A DNA stretch of 64,000 nt from CAXBCP01 sp047638395. GTDB lineage: Bacteria > Pseudomonadota > Alphaproteobacteria > MPNO01 > UBA830. The stretch is taken from positions 124,001-188,000 of the forward strand of contig JBLIMV010000003.1 of assembly GCA_047638395.1 (NCBI GenBank), written 5' to 3'. Shown here piece after piece: positions 24,963 to 33,570 of the stretch; within the stretch, counting starts at the first letter, position 1, and every line of letters starts with the position of its first letter. A model generated the notes under the pieces. The model ran no database searches. It saw only the letters and a program-made list of their open reading frames with translations, and was not told where the DNA came from. A program made the position numbers and the translations under genes.

Positions 24963-27483
24963 CGTAGGCACCCACCACCGCATTCTGGAAATTCTGCGCA
25001 AACCGTTCACCCTGGCAGAGAGGCGAATTCAGCAGCGCCGGCCGCAGGTTATGACGATATTCGCGCAGGCTGGCGATATCGTTGCCAAGCATCACCGCCT
25101 TACCCATGTATTCTTCGAGCGAGAAACAGGCCAGTTCACCGCAACCCGCGTTTTCCAGCATGCTGTAACTTACGCGCTGATGCATGGACGGTCCGACGAG
25201 CGAGATTACCGGCACACCCATCCACAACGCGTCGCAAGTTGTCGTACCGCCGGTTTGCGGAAACGTATCGAGGGAGATATCAATCAGATTGTAGTACCAG
25301 AAATGAGACTCGCTGGAGCGCCGGTTGTTGATGAACCTGATGCGCTCGGGCGCGACGCCACATCGGGCAAAATGCTCGCGCAGATTATTCTGCAAAATTA
25401 GCGAGTCCGCCTCGGGGCGGACAAGCAGAAATTCGGAATCTTCGAACTCGTTCATGATCGTCGCCCAGACGGCTATGGACTCACGCGTGAATTTATAGGT
25501 GTTGTTCAGCGTGCCGAACGTTAGCTTGCCGCTGGTCTCAACGGGAAGTTGTTCGGAAATTGCCTCTCCTGGAAAAGAATCCACGCAGAGCCAGGATTCG
25601 GGCATGTAAAGCGGTTCTTCCGCCAACCACCCCGTATCCTCCGGCGCAACATACTTATCGACAAGAATATGATCCATCTCGGCCATGCCGGTGGTGAATG
25701 GATACCCCAGCCAGTAGATTTGAACCGGTGCGGGCTGATAGCACAGCGACCGGATCATCGTATTGCGGGTAAACCCATTAAGTTCCACCAGAACGTCGAC
25801 GTGTTCATTCTGGATTGTCTCGGCCGCATCGCGAAAGTTCATGCTGTCCAGAACACGGAAGTCGTCAACAAGGTCCCTGATAACTGCCTGTTTCTTATCG
25901 TCTGCATAGTCCACCGGCGTAAAACACTGAATTTCGAACTGACTTCGGTCATAGTGGCGCAGGATCGGCAACACGAAGTTCGCGACCGAATGAGATCGAA
26001 GGTCAGACGACAGAAACCCGATCTTGAGCTTGCTGCTTCCCGCTTTTTTTGACCGCGGCGGGAGAGGCACAAAAGTACCTTCGGGACGCGCCAGGTTTTC
26101 CGCCCAGTAATAGTGCAGATCCGCGAGACGCTGGTTTTGCTCCGCCGTCCCACTTTCCGGCAGCATTGCCAGGAAGCTCGACATGATGTCGGTATTCCGA
26201 AACTCCTCAGCAAGTTCGAAGATGTCACCAACCTCCTCAAGTGCGTCATAGTCACAGACGCCGCGAAATATTTTGACAGGGTTGGCAAAGATCCCTTCGC
26301 GCATTCTCGGCAGATTCAACGTCATATGGGCATACATGTATGCCTCATCAATACGCCCCAGAAACATCAGGGTGAGACAGAGGTTTATGTAGGGATCGGG
26401 ATAGCTGGGCGAGAGCTCGATCGCCTGTTTGTATTGATCAACAGCCGCCAGTGTTTTCTGGTTCTTCGACGTGTTTGTCGCCAGGCTGTTCCAGATTTCC
26501 GCCGACAGCGGCTCCAACTCGATCGATTTTTTGAACGCCGCATCGGCCTCGTCCAGGCGGCCGGCGGCGCTGAGCGCCGCCCCGTACGAGGACCACATAT
26601 GAGCGTCATCGTCACGGGATTCAGTCAATTGATCGAAAATGTGAAGCGCCCGCGCATAATCGCCGGCATTCAGCAGGGTAACCGCCATTTTGAGTGCGTC
26701 TGACCATTCCTCAACCGGCGCAGCCAGCGCTTCGTCATAGTATTTCTGGGCTTCATCCTTTTTATCGAGGCGGACAAGCGCACCCGCCAAATTATTCATG
26801 ATTTCGGGCGAAGTTGGTCGGAGTTCAAGCGCGGCTCGATACCACTTCTCCGTCTTTTCCAAATCCCCGAGCCGTTCGTATGAATAGCCAAGATTGTTAA
26901 CGATCTCGGCATTTTCAGGCGCAATTTCGGCGCAGGCGCCAAACGCCTCGACGGCCTCTTCGAAACGGTCGGATTGAAGACAGATGTCGCCCAACCGTTT
27001 AGCGTATTTAAATGTATTAGGCGAAGCGTCGAATGCCTTACGGGCGAGCGAGTGAGCGCTCTCCACCCGTTTTTGCTCCATTAGAATGGAGGCCATGTTC
27101 GAGTTAAAGCCGGGGTCGTCGGGTTGATAGGAAAGCGCCGTCCGAAAACATTCTTCGGCGTTATCATAGTCACCCAGGCTGAAATAGGCGGCACCCTGAT
27201 TGCCATAAAAATCCGGGTTACCCGGCGCGATCTCGATCGCTTTCTCATGAAATTCAATTGCCGCCTCGTGGTCACCCTTTTGATGGTACAAGGTGCCGAT
27301 TAGATTCAGTGCCCCCGGATGATCCACCGTCAGCCTTAGAATCTCGCGATATGCCTTCTCCGCCACATCAAGGTCACCAGCCTGGTGGGTAGCGACCGCG
27401 GCCTCGAATTTCTTCACGACGTCCGGATGGAAATAATCCAGCCGGTCGGTCGGGTCAGTGGCCTGGGATGTGCTGGCATTCAT
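24946..27483 (-). CDS. TPR-GT41 glycosyltransferase (OGT/SPINDLY type)
   Basis: 845 aa. The N-terminal ~440 residues are an array of TPR repeats (for example GDHEAAIEFHEKAIEIAPGN, LGDYDNAEECFRTALSYQPD). From about 480 comes a GT41 catalytic region. IGFLSSDLRSHSV carries a His that aligns with the OGT active-site His. LGYPFTTGMAEMDHILVD and TFGTLNNTYKFT hold the likely nucleotide-sugar Lys, and DTFPQTGGTTTCDALWMGVP is present. GT41 enzymes transfer sugars to Ser/Thr of proteins. Divergent from fliC1 and next to the sugar operon, it is the best candidate flagellin glycosyltransferase. Target is inferred from context. Confidence 0.92.
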   Translation of the reverse strand: MNASTSQATDPTDRLDYFHPDVVKKFEAAVATHQAGDLDVAEKAYREILRLTVDHPGALNLIGTLYHQKGDHEAAIEFHEKAIEIAPGNPDFYGNQGAAYFSLGDYDNAEECFRTALSYQPDDPGFNSNMASILMEQKRVESAHSLARKAFDASPNTFKYAKRLGDICLQSDRFEEAVEAFGACAEIAPENAEIVNNLGYSYERLGDLEKTEKWYRAALELRPTSPEIMNNLAGALVRLDKKDEAQKYYDEALAAPVEEWSDALKMAVTLLNAGDYARALHIFDQLTESRDDDAHMWSSYGAALSAAGRLDEADAAFKKSIELEPLSAEIWNSLATNTSKNQKTLAAVDQYKQAIELSPSYPDPYINLCLTLMFLGRIDEAYMYAHMTLNLPRMREGIFANPVKIFRGVCDYDALEEVGDIFELAEEFRNTDIMSSFLAMLPESGTAEQNQRLADLHYYWAENLARPEGTFVPLPPRSKKAGSSKLKIGFLSSDLRSHSVANFVLPILRHYDRSQFEIQCFTPVDYADDKKQAVIRDLVDDFRVLDSMNFRDAAETIQNEHVDVLVELNGFTRNTMIRSLCYQPAPVQIYWLGYPFTTGMAEMDHILVDKYVAPEDTGWLAEEPLYMPESWLCVDSFPGEAISEQLPVETSGKLTFGTLNNTYKFTRESIAVWATIMNEFEDSEFLLVRPEADSLILQNNLREHFARCGVAPERIRFINNRRSSESHFWYYNLIDISLDTFPQTGGTTTCDALWMGVPVISLVGPSMHQRVSYSMLENAGCGELACFSLEEYMGKAVMLGNDIASLREYRHNLRPALLNSPLCQGERFAQNFQNAVVGAYEKSGA

Positions 27484-27561
27484 GAGAAATTCTTTCCGGT
27501 GCTGAATACGCCGCAGTTTTGGCCAACAAGGTTTATTTTCCGTAAAGCTTTAGCGGCAACA

Positions 27562-27595
27562 CGGCAGATATTGCCGGGGTCGGCAGATTCTGCCG
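27562..27595 (+). promoter_or_regulatory. Paired FlbD operator candidates upstream of fliC1
   Basis: Two perfect CGGCA-N5-TGCCG palindromes at 27562-27576 and 27581-27595, starts 19 bp apart. A further TTGCCG/CGGCA everted pair is at 27605-27617. They lie 78-111 bp upstream of the sigma54 promoter at 27673. With the promoter and leader they fill the 304-base gap between the GT41 gene and fliC1; no gene is seen in it. Confidence 0.75.
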
Positions 27596-27672
27596 GGTAA
27601 ATGTTGCCGTTGCGGCACTAATTACCCGGCTATTTTTGCCCACAATCGTTCAAAATCAACGCATTAGAAAAC

Positions 27673-27688
27673 TGGCACGGGGATTGCT
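27673..27688 (+). promoter_or_regulatory. Sigma54 promoter for flagellin fliC1
   Basis: TGGCACGGGGATTGCT: a perfect RpoN site, GG at 27674-27675 and GC at 27686-27687 with spacing 10. Predicted start near 27699 gives an 89-base leader. Confidence 0.93.
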
Positions 27689-27704
27689 TATAGAACTTTG
27701 CGGA

Positions 27705-27781
27705 CCGGCGTGTGCCGGACGCGGACGACAGAGGCAGGAAGCCTCTTTGGCATGTTGCCAACCACCATATCCATGTAGGAG
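27705..27781 (+). promoter_or_regulatory. fliC1 leader with GGA-loop hairpin (CsrA-type site)
   Basis: Three hairpins: CCGGC-GTGT-GCCGG (27705-27718); AGAGGC-AGGAA-GCCTCT (27730-27746), which presents AGGA in a 5-base loop; and TTGGCA-TGT-TGCCAA (27747-27761). The Shine-Dalgarno AGGAG at 27778-27782 is a second GGA. One GGA in a hairpin loop plus one at the ribosome site is the classical CsrA-repressed arrangement, and fliW is in the window. Confidence 0.5.
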
Positions 27782-27787
27782 TTACCA

Positions 27788-28951
27788 ATGCCTCTTAATA
27801 TTATCTCCAACTTTGCCGCCAACGTCGCGCATCGCAACCTTGCAATGAACGACACCGCGGCAACCAATTCGCTTGCCAAACTTTCTGCTGGTTCGCGGAT
27901 TATTTCTGCCAAGGATGATGCTGCCGCGCTTGCGGTCGGTAACCGTCTTGCGGCGGATGTGGCCGGGCTGAAGCAGGCTCAGGTCAACGCCGGACAGGGC
28001 GTTTCCATGCTGCAGATTGCCGACGGCGCGATGTCGAAGGTCAACGATATCCTGCAGCGGATGAAAACCCTGTCGGTTCAGTCCGGTTCGGAACAGATCT
28101 CCGGCACGGAACGCACCATGCTCAACACCGAGTACTCGGCGCTGGTTTCGGAAATCGATCGTATCTCGAACGATACCGAGTTCGCCGGCACCAAGCTGGT
28201 TGATGGTGAAATCAACTATACGGCGGCTGCTACAACGCTTGATCAGCAGCAGGGCGTGCTGTCGATCTCGTTCAAGGGCAACCATGACCTGACCGCTACC
28301 GGTGACTCCACCGCGTCTGTCACCTATGCAACGACTGGTGCATTCTCGCTGGAATTGGATGGCGTTACCTATGCCGGCTCAATCGCGGCGGACGCAGTCG
28401 CGGCAGACGGCACGACCATGGTCAGCGGCGACGTTATATCGCTGACATCTACTGGTACGGACAACTCGATCGATGTGGCCATCGGCCTGTCGTTCGATTT
28501 TGACACAGCGATCGCTGCCAACGTTCTCACTCTTTCGGGATCGGCAGAATCGTCGTTTACGTACAAGGTGGGTACCGGTGTCAGCGCGGCTGCGGACGAG
28601 ATCACGGCGAGTATCGCCTCTATCTCAGCCATAACGCTCGGTATTTCGGCAACCGACATCCTCACTACCACAACGGCTGATACGGCGTCGCTCGCGATCT
28701 CCAACGCGATCGACGACATTCAGACGTATCGTGCGGAGGTTGGTGCCAACCAGAACAGGTTGGAATTCGCATCGGCGAATATCGCCACAACGGTGGAAAA
28801 CACCGAAGCGGCCCGAAGTGCTCTGCTTGACTTGGATGTTGCTCAGGAGATGTCCAACTTCACGTCCAAGCAGATCCTGGTGCAGGCCGGTGTTGCGATG
28901 CTCTCGCAGGCCAACCAGCTGCCGCAGAACCTTCTGCGTCTGCTGCAGTAA
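27788..28951 (+). CDS. fliC: Flagellin 1
   Basis: Filament subunit, 387 aa. The N-terminal D0/D1 region (about 1-140: NIISNFAANVAHR, SLAKLSAGSRIISAKDDAAALAVG, MLNTEYSALVSEIDRIS) and C-terminal D1/D0 region (about 300-387: LEFASANIATTVENTEAARS, MSNFTSKQILVQAGVAMLSQANQ) are canonical. The middle (about 150-300) is a beta-rich D2 domain very rich in Ser and Thr, without Cys, and a plausible target for O-glycosylation by the adjacent GT41 enzyme. Driven by its own sigma54 promoter. A second flagellin is at 33580. Confidence 0.97.
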   Translation: MPLNIISNFAANVAHRNLAMNDTAATNSLAKLSAGSRIISAKDDAAALAVGNRLAADVAGLKQAQVNAGQGVSMLQIADGAMSKVNDILQRMKTLSVQSGSEQISGTERTMLNTEYSALVSEIDRISNDTEFAGTKLVDGEINYTAAATTLDQQQGVLSISFKGNHDLTATGDSTASVTYATTGAFSLELDGVTYAGSIAADAVAADGTTMVSGDVISLTSTGTDNSIDVAIGLSFDFDTAIAANVLTLSGSAESSFTYKVGTGVSAAADEITASIASISAITLGISATDILTTTTADTASLAISNAIDDIQTYRAEVGANQNRLEFASANIATTVENTEAARSALLDLDVAQEMSNFTSKQILVQAGVAMLSQANQLPQNLLRLLQ

Positions 28952-28986
28952 GCCGAAAAATAAGCGTAGCGTAGTAAAAGCGTACC

Positions 28987-29010
28987 GGGGAGGGACTTCG
29001 GTCCCTCCCC
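28987..29010 (+). other. UUCG hairpin between fliC1 and flaG
   Basis: Perfect 10-bp stem GGGGAGGGAC/GTCCCTCCCC with a TTCG tetraloop and no T-run. More likely an mRNA 3'-end stabiliser or partial attenuator for abundant flagellin message than a full terminator, since flaG-fliD-fliS follow without another visible promoter. Confidence 0.7.
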
Positions 29011-29061
29011 CACTACCCTCTCAAGGCACTCGTAGCGTCATTGCATTGTGGGTAACAGGTT

Positions 29062-29412
29062 ATGGATAAATCATCGGTACTTTCAGGCATAAAGTCTCCG
29101 CAGGCGCAGCCTTTGCCGTCGCGTCTCGAAAAAGCGGTAAATGCCGCCAAGCATGTGGCAGAACGCCAGGTTCCAGCCGTCCCCGAGGACGCCCTCACGG
29201 AGACATACCACCGGATATCGGGCGAACCGAACACCGCCAGAGCTGAAACACGGGTCCAGCTGGACGTGGATTCATCGACAGGGCGCGTCATCGGCAAGGT
29301 CGTCGACAAACAGTCGGGCGAAGTGATGCGCCAACTGCCAACGCCTGAGATGCTGCAGCTTATCGCGAAAGCCAAAGAGCTATTTGGCGATCTTGTTAAC
29401 GAAAAAGTATGA
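29062..29412 (+). CDS. flaG: FlaG family protein
   Basis: 116 aa. The C-terminal half has the FlaG pattern: TRVQLDVDSSTGRVIGKVVD, SGEVMRQLPTPEMLQLIAKA. The N-terminal half is basic and disordered. FlaG proteins sit between flagellin and fliD and influence filament length in several bacteria; the exact role is unclear. Codon use matches its neighbours. Confidence 0.9.
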   Translation: MDKSSVLSGIKSPQAQPLPSRLEKAVNAAKHVAERQVPAVPEDALTETYHRISGEPNTARAETRVQLDVDSSTGRVIGKVVDKQSGEVMRQLPTPEMLQLIAKAKELFGDLVNEKV

Positions 29413-29469
29413 GGATAGAGGCTAACGTTCGGATCGAATGCAAAGAATCCGGATAAGCCGAGAACTCCG

Positions 29470-32400
29470 ATGGATCTGAACGTCAGCAATCTAAGCGTCG
29501 ACAGAAATGGCCGCGTGTCATTTTCCGGTCTGGGATCGAATATCGATTTCCAGGGCGTCGTCGACAGCATTGTCGCCGCCAAGCGCATTCCGATTGATCG
29601 CCTTGAAACCGAGGTTTCAACCAACGAAAGCAAGATTGCTGCCTTGGGCGACCTGCGGACGTTGCTGACCGGTGTAAAGGATTCACTATCGACGCTGCAC
29701 GGTGCCGTGAGTTTCGGCAACGCGAACGATGCCTTCGAGATAAAAGAGGCGTTCGCTTCTTCCAGCCGCACCGACGGTGCAACAGCATCGAATGCCGCCA
29801 ACCTGATTGGCGTTACGGTCTCGAATACCGCGCCGGTGGGCGGCCATACGCTTGAGCTTCTTCAGACCGCAAAAGCGCACAAAATCGCGAGTGACGCGAT
29901 CGCAAGCACAACAGCAGCCCTTGGTTTCTCCGCCAGCGACCAATTCACGTTCGCCATAACAGATTCCGAAGGCAACCCGGACACCGTGGACCTTGCCCTC
30001 AATTCCACGATGAATCTGCTGGGATTGCGGGATCTCATAAACACCGCCAATTCCGGCACATCGGCGACCGGTGTGTCGGCGTCAATCGTCAAAGTGGCTG
30101 ACAACGAACACTATCTCGTCCTGACGAACGAGGAGACGGGTGCGGATATTGCGGTCACGGAAACGAGCGGCACGCCCCTTCAGACGCTTGGCATCTTCGA
30201 TGGCGGCGGCGTCAAGAACGAACTTCAGGCATCGCAGAAAGCCCTGATGTATGCGGACGGCATTCTTGACCAGACGAACACCATCTATGAAACCGCCTAC
30301 CAGACGGCGTCTACCGTTACTGCAACCACTGCCGGGACACTTGAGTTTTTCGACGGCGGCGGTCTATCGATCGGGACGGTCGACTATCTGGCTACCGACG
30401 ATCTGACGGATATTGCAAGCAAAATCAATACACCGTTCCTCGGAATCACAGCGTCGGTCGTGACCGACGGTACAGGCGCGCGCCTGGAATTCTCCAGCGC
30501 CACCGCCTTCACGATTGCCGAAGCCGCCGCAGGTACTGCGCTGACCGATCTTGGGGTGGACAACAAACGGCGCCTGATCGAGCGCGAATCCAATACCGTC
30601 GACGATCTGTTCGCCGGCGTGACACTCAGCCTTTTCCAGGCCGAAGTCGGCACCACGATCAACCTGGATATCGAGCGGAACCTCAACGAAATCAAGACGG
30701 CCGTCACGACATTCGTCGATTCCTATAACGAGCTTCGGCGCTTTATCAACGACCAGCGCACCCTCGTCGAAACCCAGGAAGATGACGAAGACACCGTCCA
30801 GAGCGGCATCCTGTTCTCGAGTGATGCCCTCGACCGCGCGGACACCCAGATGAGCGCCATTATCGGCGCAGGTGTTGCCGGCGTCAGCGCCAATTACAGC
30901 GTGCTTGCCCAGGTTGGCATCGATTTCATCCCGCTGGGATCCGAAGCCGACCCCCTGGATGCGAATACGATTGAAATCGATGAAACGACCCTCGACAACG
31001 CGCTGCTGAACAATGTTGAAGACGTCCGCCGGCTGTTCTCGTTCGATTTCACGCCGTCGGACCCGCGTGTCACGCTGATTGGCTTTAACGGCGACACCGA
31101 ATATAACGCGGCGGGGTTTACGCTGAACGTTCAGCCGAATGTCGGCAGCAATTCAAGCCTGTATTCGGAAGAATTTGACAACGCGTACTGGAACCCGGTC
31201 CGCAGCACGATATCCGCCGATTCCATCGCGGGCCCGAGCGGTCAGATGACAGCGGATGGCCTTGTCGGGGATCTAACAACCAACACACATTTCGTGACCA
31301 CTTTGGCCCCGTTTACCGTGGCGGCCGGCGAAAGCTATACTTACTCCGTCTATGCCAAGGACGGCGAGAGCGCACGGGACTCGACGCGTATACAACTCGC
31401 CGGGGCGAATTTCCCACCGGACTCCTATGTCGATGTCAACCTGACCAACGGCACACTTACTGAAGAAGGCGTCGGTGCCGACGGCTACAGCATTGAGGAC
31501 GCCGGCAATGGCTGGTACCGGATCAGTGTAACCGCGACGGCAACCACAGCCGGCAATGCCACCACGGAAATGTATTCCATGGCCGGCGTCAATACCGGCT
31601 ATACCGGTGACGGCGCAACGGTGGATACCTATTTCAGCGGCGCCCAGCTTGAGACGGCCGCGACCAGCTCCACCCAGGTCACCAGCTTTTCGACGATCAA
31701 TGCCAACAATACCGGACCCGCGGTGGCGCAAGCCGACCCAACGGGCAATTTTGGCGCGACCGAGATTGTCGGAGACCTCACTAACTCAGATCACGGCGTC
31801 ACCAACGGCAGTACGGCAACGGTTACCGCCGGCGAGACATATGAATACTCCGCCTATCTGCAGGCTGGTGACCGGTCGCGGGCGCGGCTGGCACTCAATA
31901 CCGGCTTCGGCGTAAGCACATCTGTCGATGTCCGCCTGGACACCGGCGCAATTGTGACCACCGGCGCCGGCGCCGATTCCGCTACGATAGAAGACGCCGG
32001 AGGCGGCTGGTACAAGGTCACCCTTACCGCCACGGCGACATCGTCGGAAACGACGACCAGTATGGAAGCCCGGTCAATGGACGCGGTTTCCGGCCTCGCG
32101 TTCGCCGGTGACGACACGAACGCCAACACCTACATCTACGACATGAAAATGGTGGCAACATCCTCATCGGTGCCGGGCGAATACGTGCCCACGGCGGGCA
32201 CTGCACAGGCCGGCGCCCCCGCAACGGCCAATATCGGGGGCGACGCGTCCGGCGCGGATGACGGATCCGTCACCCTCTCCGGGAACTCCCTTACCGTAAA
32301 CACGGGCGATGCCACAGGCATGCAGCTGTTTTTTGACGGCCTCTCCGGCCCCACATCGATCGACCTGAATTACACCGTCGGCGTCGGCGCGCAGATGTTT

Positions 32401-32637
32401 TTCGCAATTGATGACATGCTGGACGAAGCAACAGGCGCGGTGGAGACCGAGATCGACGGGCTCACCGACACAAACTTCATCAGCGAGGATCGCATCACGG
32501 AGATGCTCGCACGCCTGGATATCCAGCGTCGCAGCCTGCTGGAACGGTTTATCGCCATGGAAACGGCATTGGCGACGAATGCCCGTATCCTCGAGAGCGT
32601 GCAGGCGTCGGCTGATTCTCTGAACAGCTCAAGCTAA
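29470..32637 (+). CDS. fliD: Filament cap protein FliD with inserted tail-fibre/CBM-like repeats
   Basis: HAP2 filament cap, 1055 aa, about twice the usual length. FliD N-terminal domain (about 20-130, GLGSNIDFQGVVDSIVAAKR), a hook-IN type motif (about 285-345), FliD C-terminal domain starting near 365 (DDLFAGVTLSLFQAEVGTTINLDIERN) and ending with QRRSLLERFIAMETALATNARIL. About 560-910 is an insertion with two related modules. Copy 1 has SLYSEEFDNAYWN, SYTYSVYAKDGES, GNGWYRISVTATAT and YTGDGATVDTYFSGAQLE. Copy 2 has ETYEYSAYLQAGD, GGGWYKVTLTATAT and VPGEYVPT. This pattern is familiar from phage tail-fibre/carbohydrate-binding-like domains. The reading frame is continuous through it. Confidence 0.95.
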   Translation: MDLNVSNLSVDRNGRVSFSGLGSNIDFQGVVDSIVAAKRIPIDRLETEVSTNESKIAALGDLRTLLTGVKDSLSTLHGAVSFGNANDAFEIKEAFASSSRTDGATASNAANLIGVTVSNTAPVGGHTLELLQTAKAHKIASDAIASTTAALGFSASDQFTFAITDSEGNPDTVDLALNSTMNLLGLRDLINTANSGTSATGVSASIVKVADNEHYLVLTNEETGADIAVTETSGTPLQTLGIFDGGGVKNELQASQKALMYADGILDQTNTIYETAYQTASTVTATTAGTLEFFDGGGLSIGTVDYLATDDLTDIASKINTPFLGITASVVTDGTGARLEFSSATAFTIAEAAAGTALTDLGVDNKRRLIERESNTVDDLFAGVTLSLFQAEVGTTINLDIERNLNEIKTAVTTFVDSYNELRRFINDQRTLVETQEDDEDTVQSGILFSSDALDRADTQMSAIIGAGVAGVSANYSVLAQVGIDFIPLGSEADPLDANTIEIDETTLDNALLNNVEDVRRLFSFDFTPSDPRVTLIGFNGDTEYNAAGFTLNVQPNVGSNSSLYSEEFDNAYWNPVRSTISADSIAGPSGQMTADGLVGDLTTNTHFVTTLAPFTVAAGESYTYSVYAKDGESARDSTRIQLAGANFPPDSYVDVNLTNGTLTEEGVGADGYSIEDAGNGWYRISVTATATTAGNATTEMYSMAGVNTGYTGDGATVDTYFSGAQLETAATSSTQVTSFSTINANNTGPAVAQADPTGNFGATEIVGDLTNSDHGVTNGSTATVTAGETYEYSAYLQAGDRSRARLALNTGFGVSTSVDVRLDTGAIVTTGAGADSATIEDAGGGWYKVTLTATATSSETTTSMEARSMDAVSGLAFAGDDTNANTYIYDMKMVATSSSVPGEYVPTAGTAQAGAPATANIGGDASGADDGSVTLSGNSLTVNTGDATGMQLFFDGLSGPTSIDLNYTVGVGAQMFFAIDDMLDEATGAVETEIDGLTDTNFISEDRITEMLARLDIQRRSLLERFIAMETALATNARILESVQASADSLNSSS

Positions 32638-32679
32638 CCCCGCGATCCCACCGAAACCCGGCCCCCAGCGGAGAATACT

Positions 32680-33144
32680 GTGAACGGCAACGTCACCAAA
32701 TACCTCAACCAGCAAGTGCTGACGGCGTCCCCGTCCAAGCTTGTTTATATGCTCTACGATCGCGCAATTTCTTCCCTGCGGGAGGCAATCGCGGCGATCG
32801 AAGCTGGCGAGATCGAGAAGCGCTGGAAAGCGAACAACCGCGCCATGGAGATCATTCAGCATATGTGGGCCACCCTGAACATCGATGACAGCGGCCAGAT
32901 CGGCGACAATCTGAACAGACTGTTGCCCTATATGATGCTCCGTCTGCCCGATGTCGATATTCATAACGACCCGGAACCGGCCCGAGAAGTCATCATTCTG
33001 CTGGAACCGTTGCGCGACGCCTGGCGCCAGATTGCCATGAACGGTGTTGCAGAAGGCGGCGCCGCCCGCACCGAGGCGGAAGCCGCCGCAACGACCGCAT
33101 CTCACGCGGCAATTCCGACCACCCGGACAATCATTTCCGCCTAG
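32680..33144 (+). CDS. fliS: Flagellin chaperone FliS (copy 1)
   Basis: 154 aa with a GTG start (GGAG six bases upstream). Helical FliS fold: KYLNQQVLTASPSKLVYMLYDRAISSLREA, then NRAMEIIQHMWATLNIDDSGQIGDNLNRLLPYMM. It has an Ala/Thr-rich C-terminal tail. FliS binds the flagellin C-terminus and prevents early polymerisation. Last gene of the fliC1-flaG-fliD-fliS unit. A second FliS-like gene follows fliC2. Confidence 0.93.
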   Translation: MNGNVTKYLNQQVLTASPSKLVYMLYDRAISSLREAIAAIEAGEIEKRWKANNRAMEIIQHMWATLNIDDSGQIGDNLNRLLPYMMLRLPDVDIHNDPEPAREVIILLEPLRDAWRQIAMNGVAEGGAARTEAEAAATTASHAAIPTTRTIISA

Positions 33145-33168
33145 CGCCGGGACAAAAACCAAAAGATC

Positions 33169-33194
33169 AACGCTGCCTTCGGGCGGCGTTTTTT
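33169..33194 (+). terminator. Rho-independent terminator after fliS1
   Basis: 9-bp stem AACGCTGCC/GGCGGCGTT (one GT pair) with a TTCG tetraloop and continuing T-run to 33194. Confidence 0.92.
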
Positions 33195-33230
33195 GTGCGT
33201 GCCAGTTACTGCCCCAATGCGCCCGCTGCC

Positions 33231-33298
33231 CGGCAAACAACGTCCCTGCCCGGCACAATTTTCCAGATCAACCAAGCAGTAATTGCCGGAACCGCGCC
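33231..33298 (+). promoter_or_regulatory. FlbD operator-like half-site cluster upstream of fliC2
   Basis: CGGCA half-sites at 33231-33235 and 33251-33255 (20 bp apart), and an imperfect palindrome AAGCA-GTAAT-TGCCG at 33284-33298. The last lies 77-91 bp upstream of the sigma54 promoter at 33375; another CGGCA follows near 33312. With terminator, promoter and leader this accounts for the 435-base gap between fliS1 and fliC2. Confidence 0.5.
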
Positions 33299-33374
33299 AG
33301 ACCAGCGCTCCCGGCAAACCATAAAATTCTATTTATTCATTGTATTTCAAATACTTAACCCCTCAACCCACTGT

Positions 33375-33390
33375 TGGCCCGGGAATTGCA
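33375..33390 (+). promoter_or_regulatory. Sigma54 promoter for flagellin fliC2
   Basis: TGGCCCGGGAATTGCA: GG at 33376-33377, GC at 33388-33389, spacing 10. Predicted start near 33401 leaves a long leader of about 180 bases. Confidence 0.88.
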
Positions 33391-33479
33391 AATGATTGCC
33401 CGTGTTATCGCGCTCATAGCGGTCCCCGGTTTGTCCGGAAAAGTATACGAGAGCGGCACGTTGAGATGAGTAACGCCTA

Positions 33480-33570
33480 TCGCAGGAATGCGAGAGACAA
33501 AGGAAAGCGAAGGCCGGGCGGACGGATGCGTATTTAATCCGGATCAGCGCCTCGCAAACCAGGAACGAGG
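33480..33570 (+). promoter_or_regulatory. fliC2 leader with two GGA-loop hairpins (CsrA-type sites)
   Basis: Hairpin A: TCGCA-GGAA-TGCGA (33480-33493), GGA in the loop. Hairpin B: CCTCG (33550-33554) pairs with CGAGG (33566-33570) around a loop holding AGGAA, and its 3' arm covers part of the GAGGAG ribosome site (33567-33572). Both fit CsrA binding and occlusion of the start region. Confidence 0.5.

Noticed and set aside
31147..32199. Prophage remnant inside fliD
   Set aside because: The tail-fibre-like modules are in frame within one ORF, with no other phage genes nearby; domain acquisition is more likely than an inserted phage.
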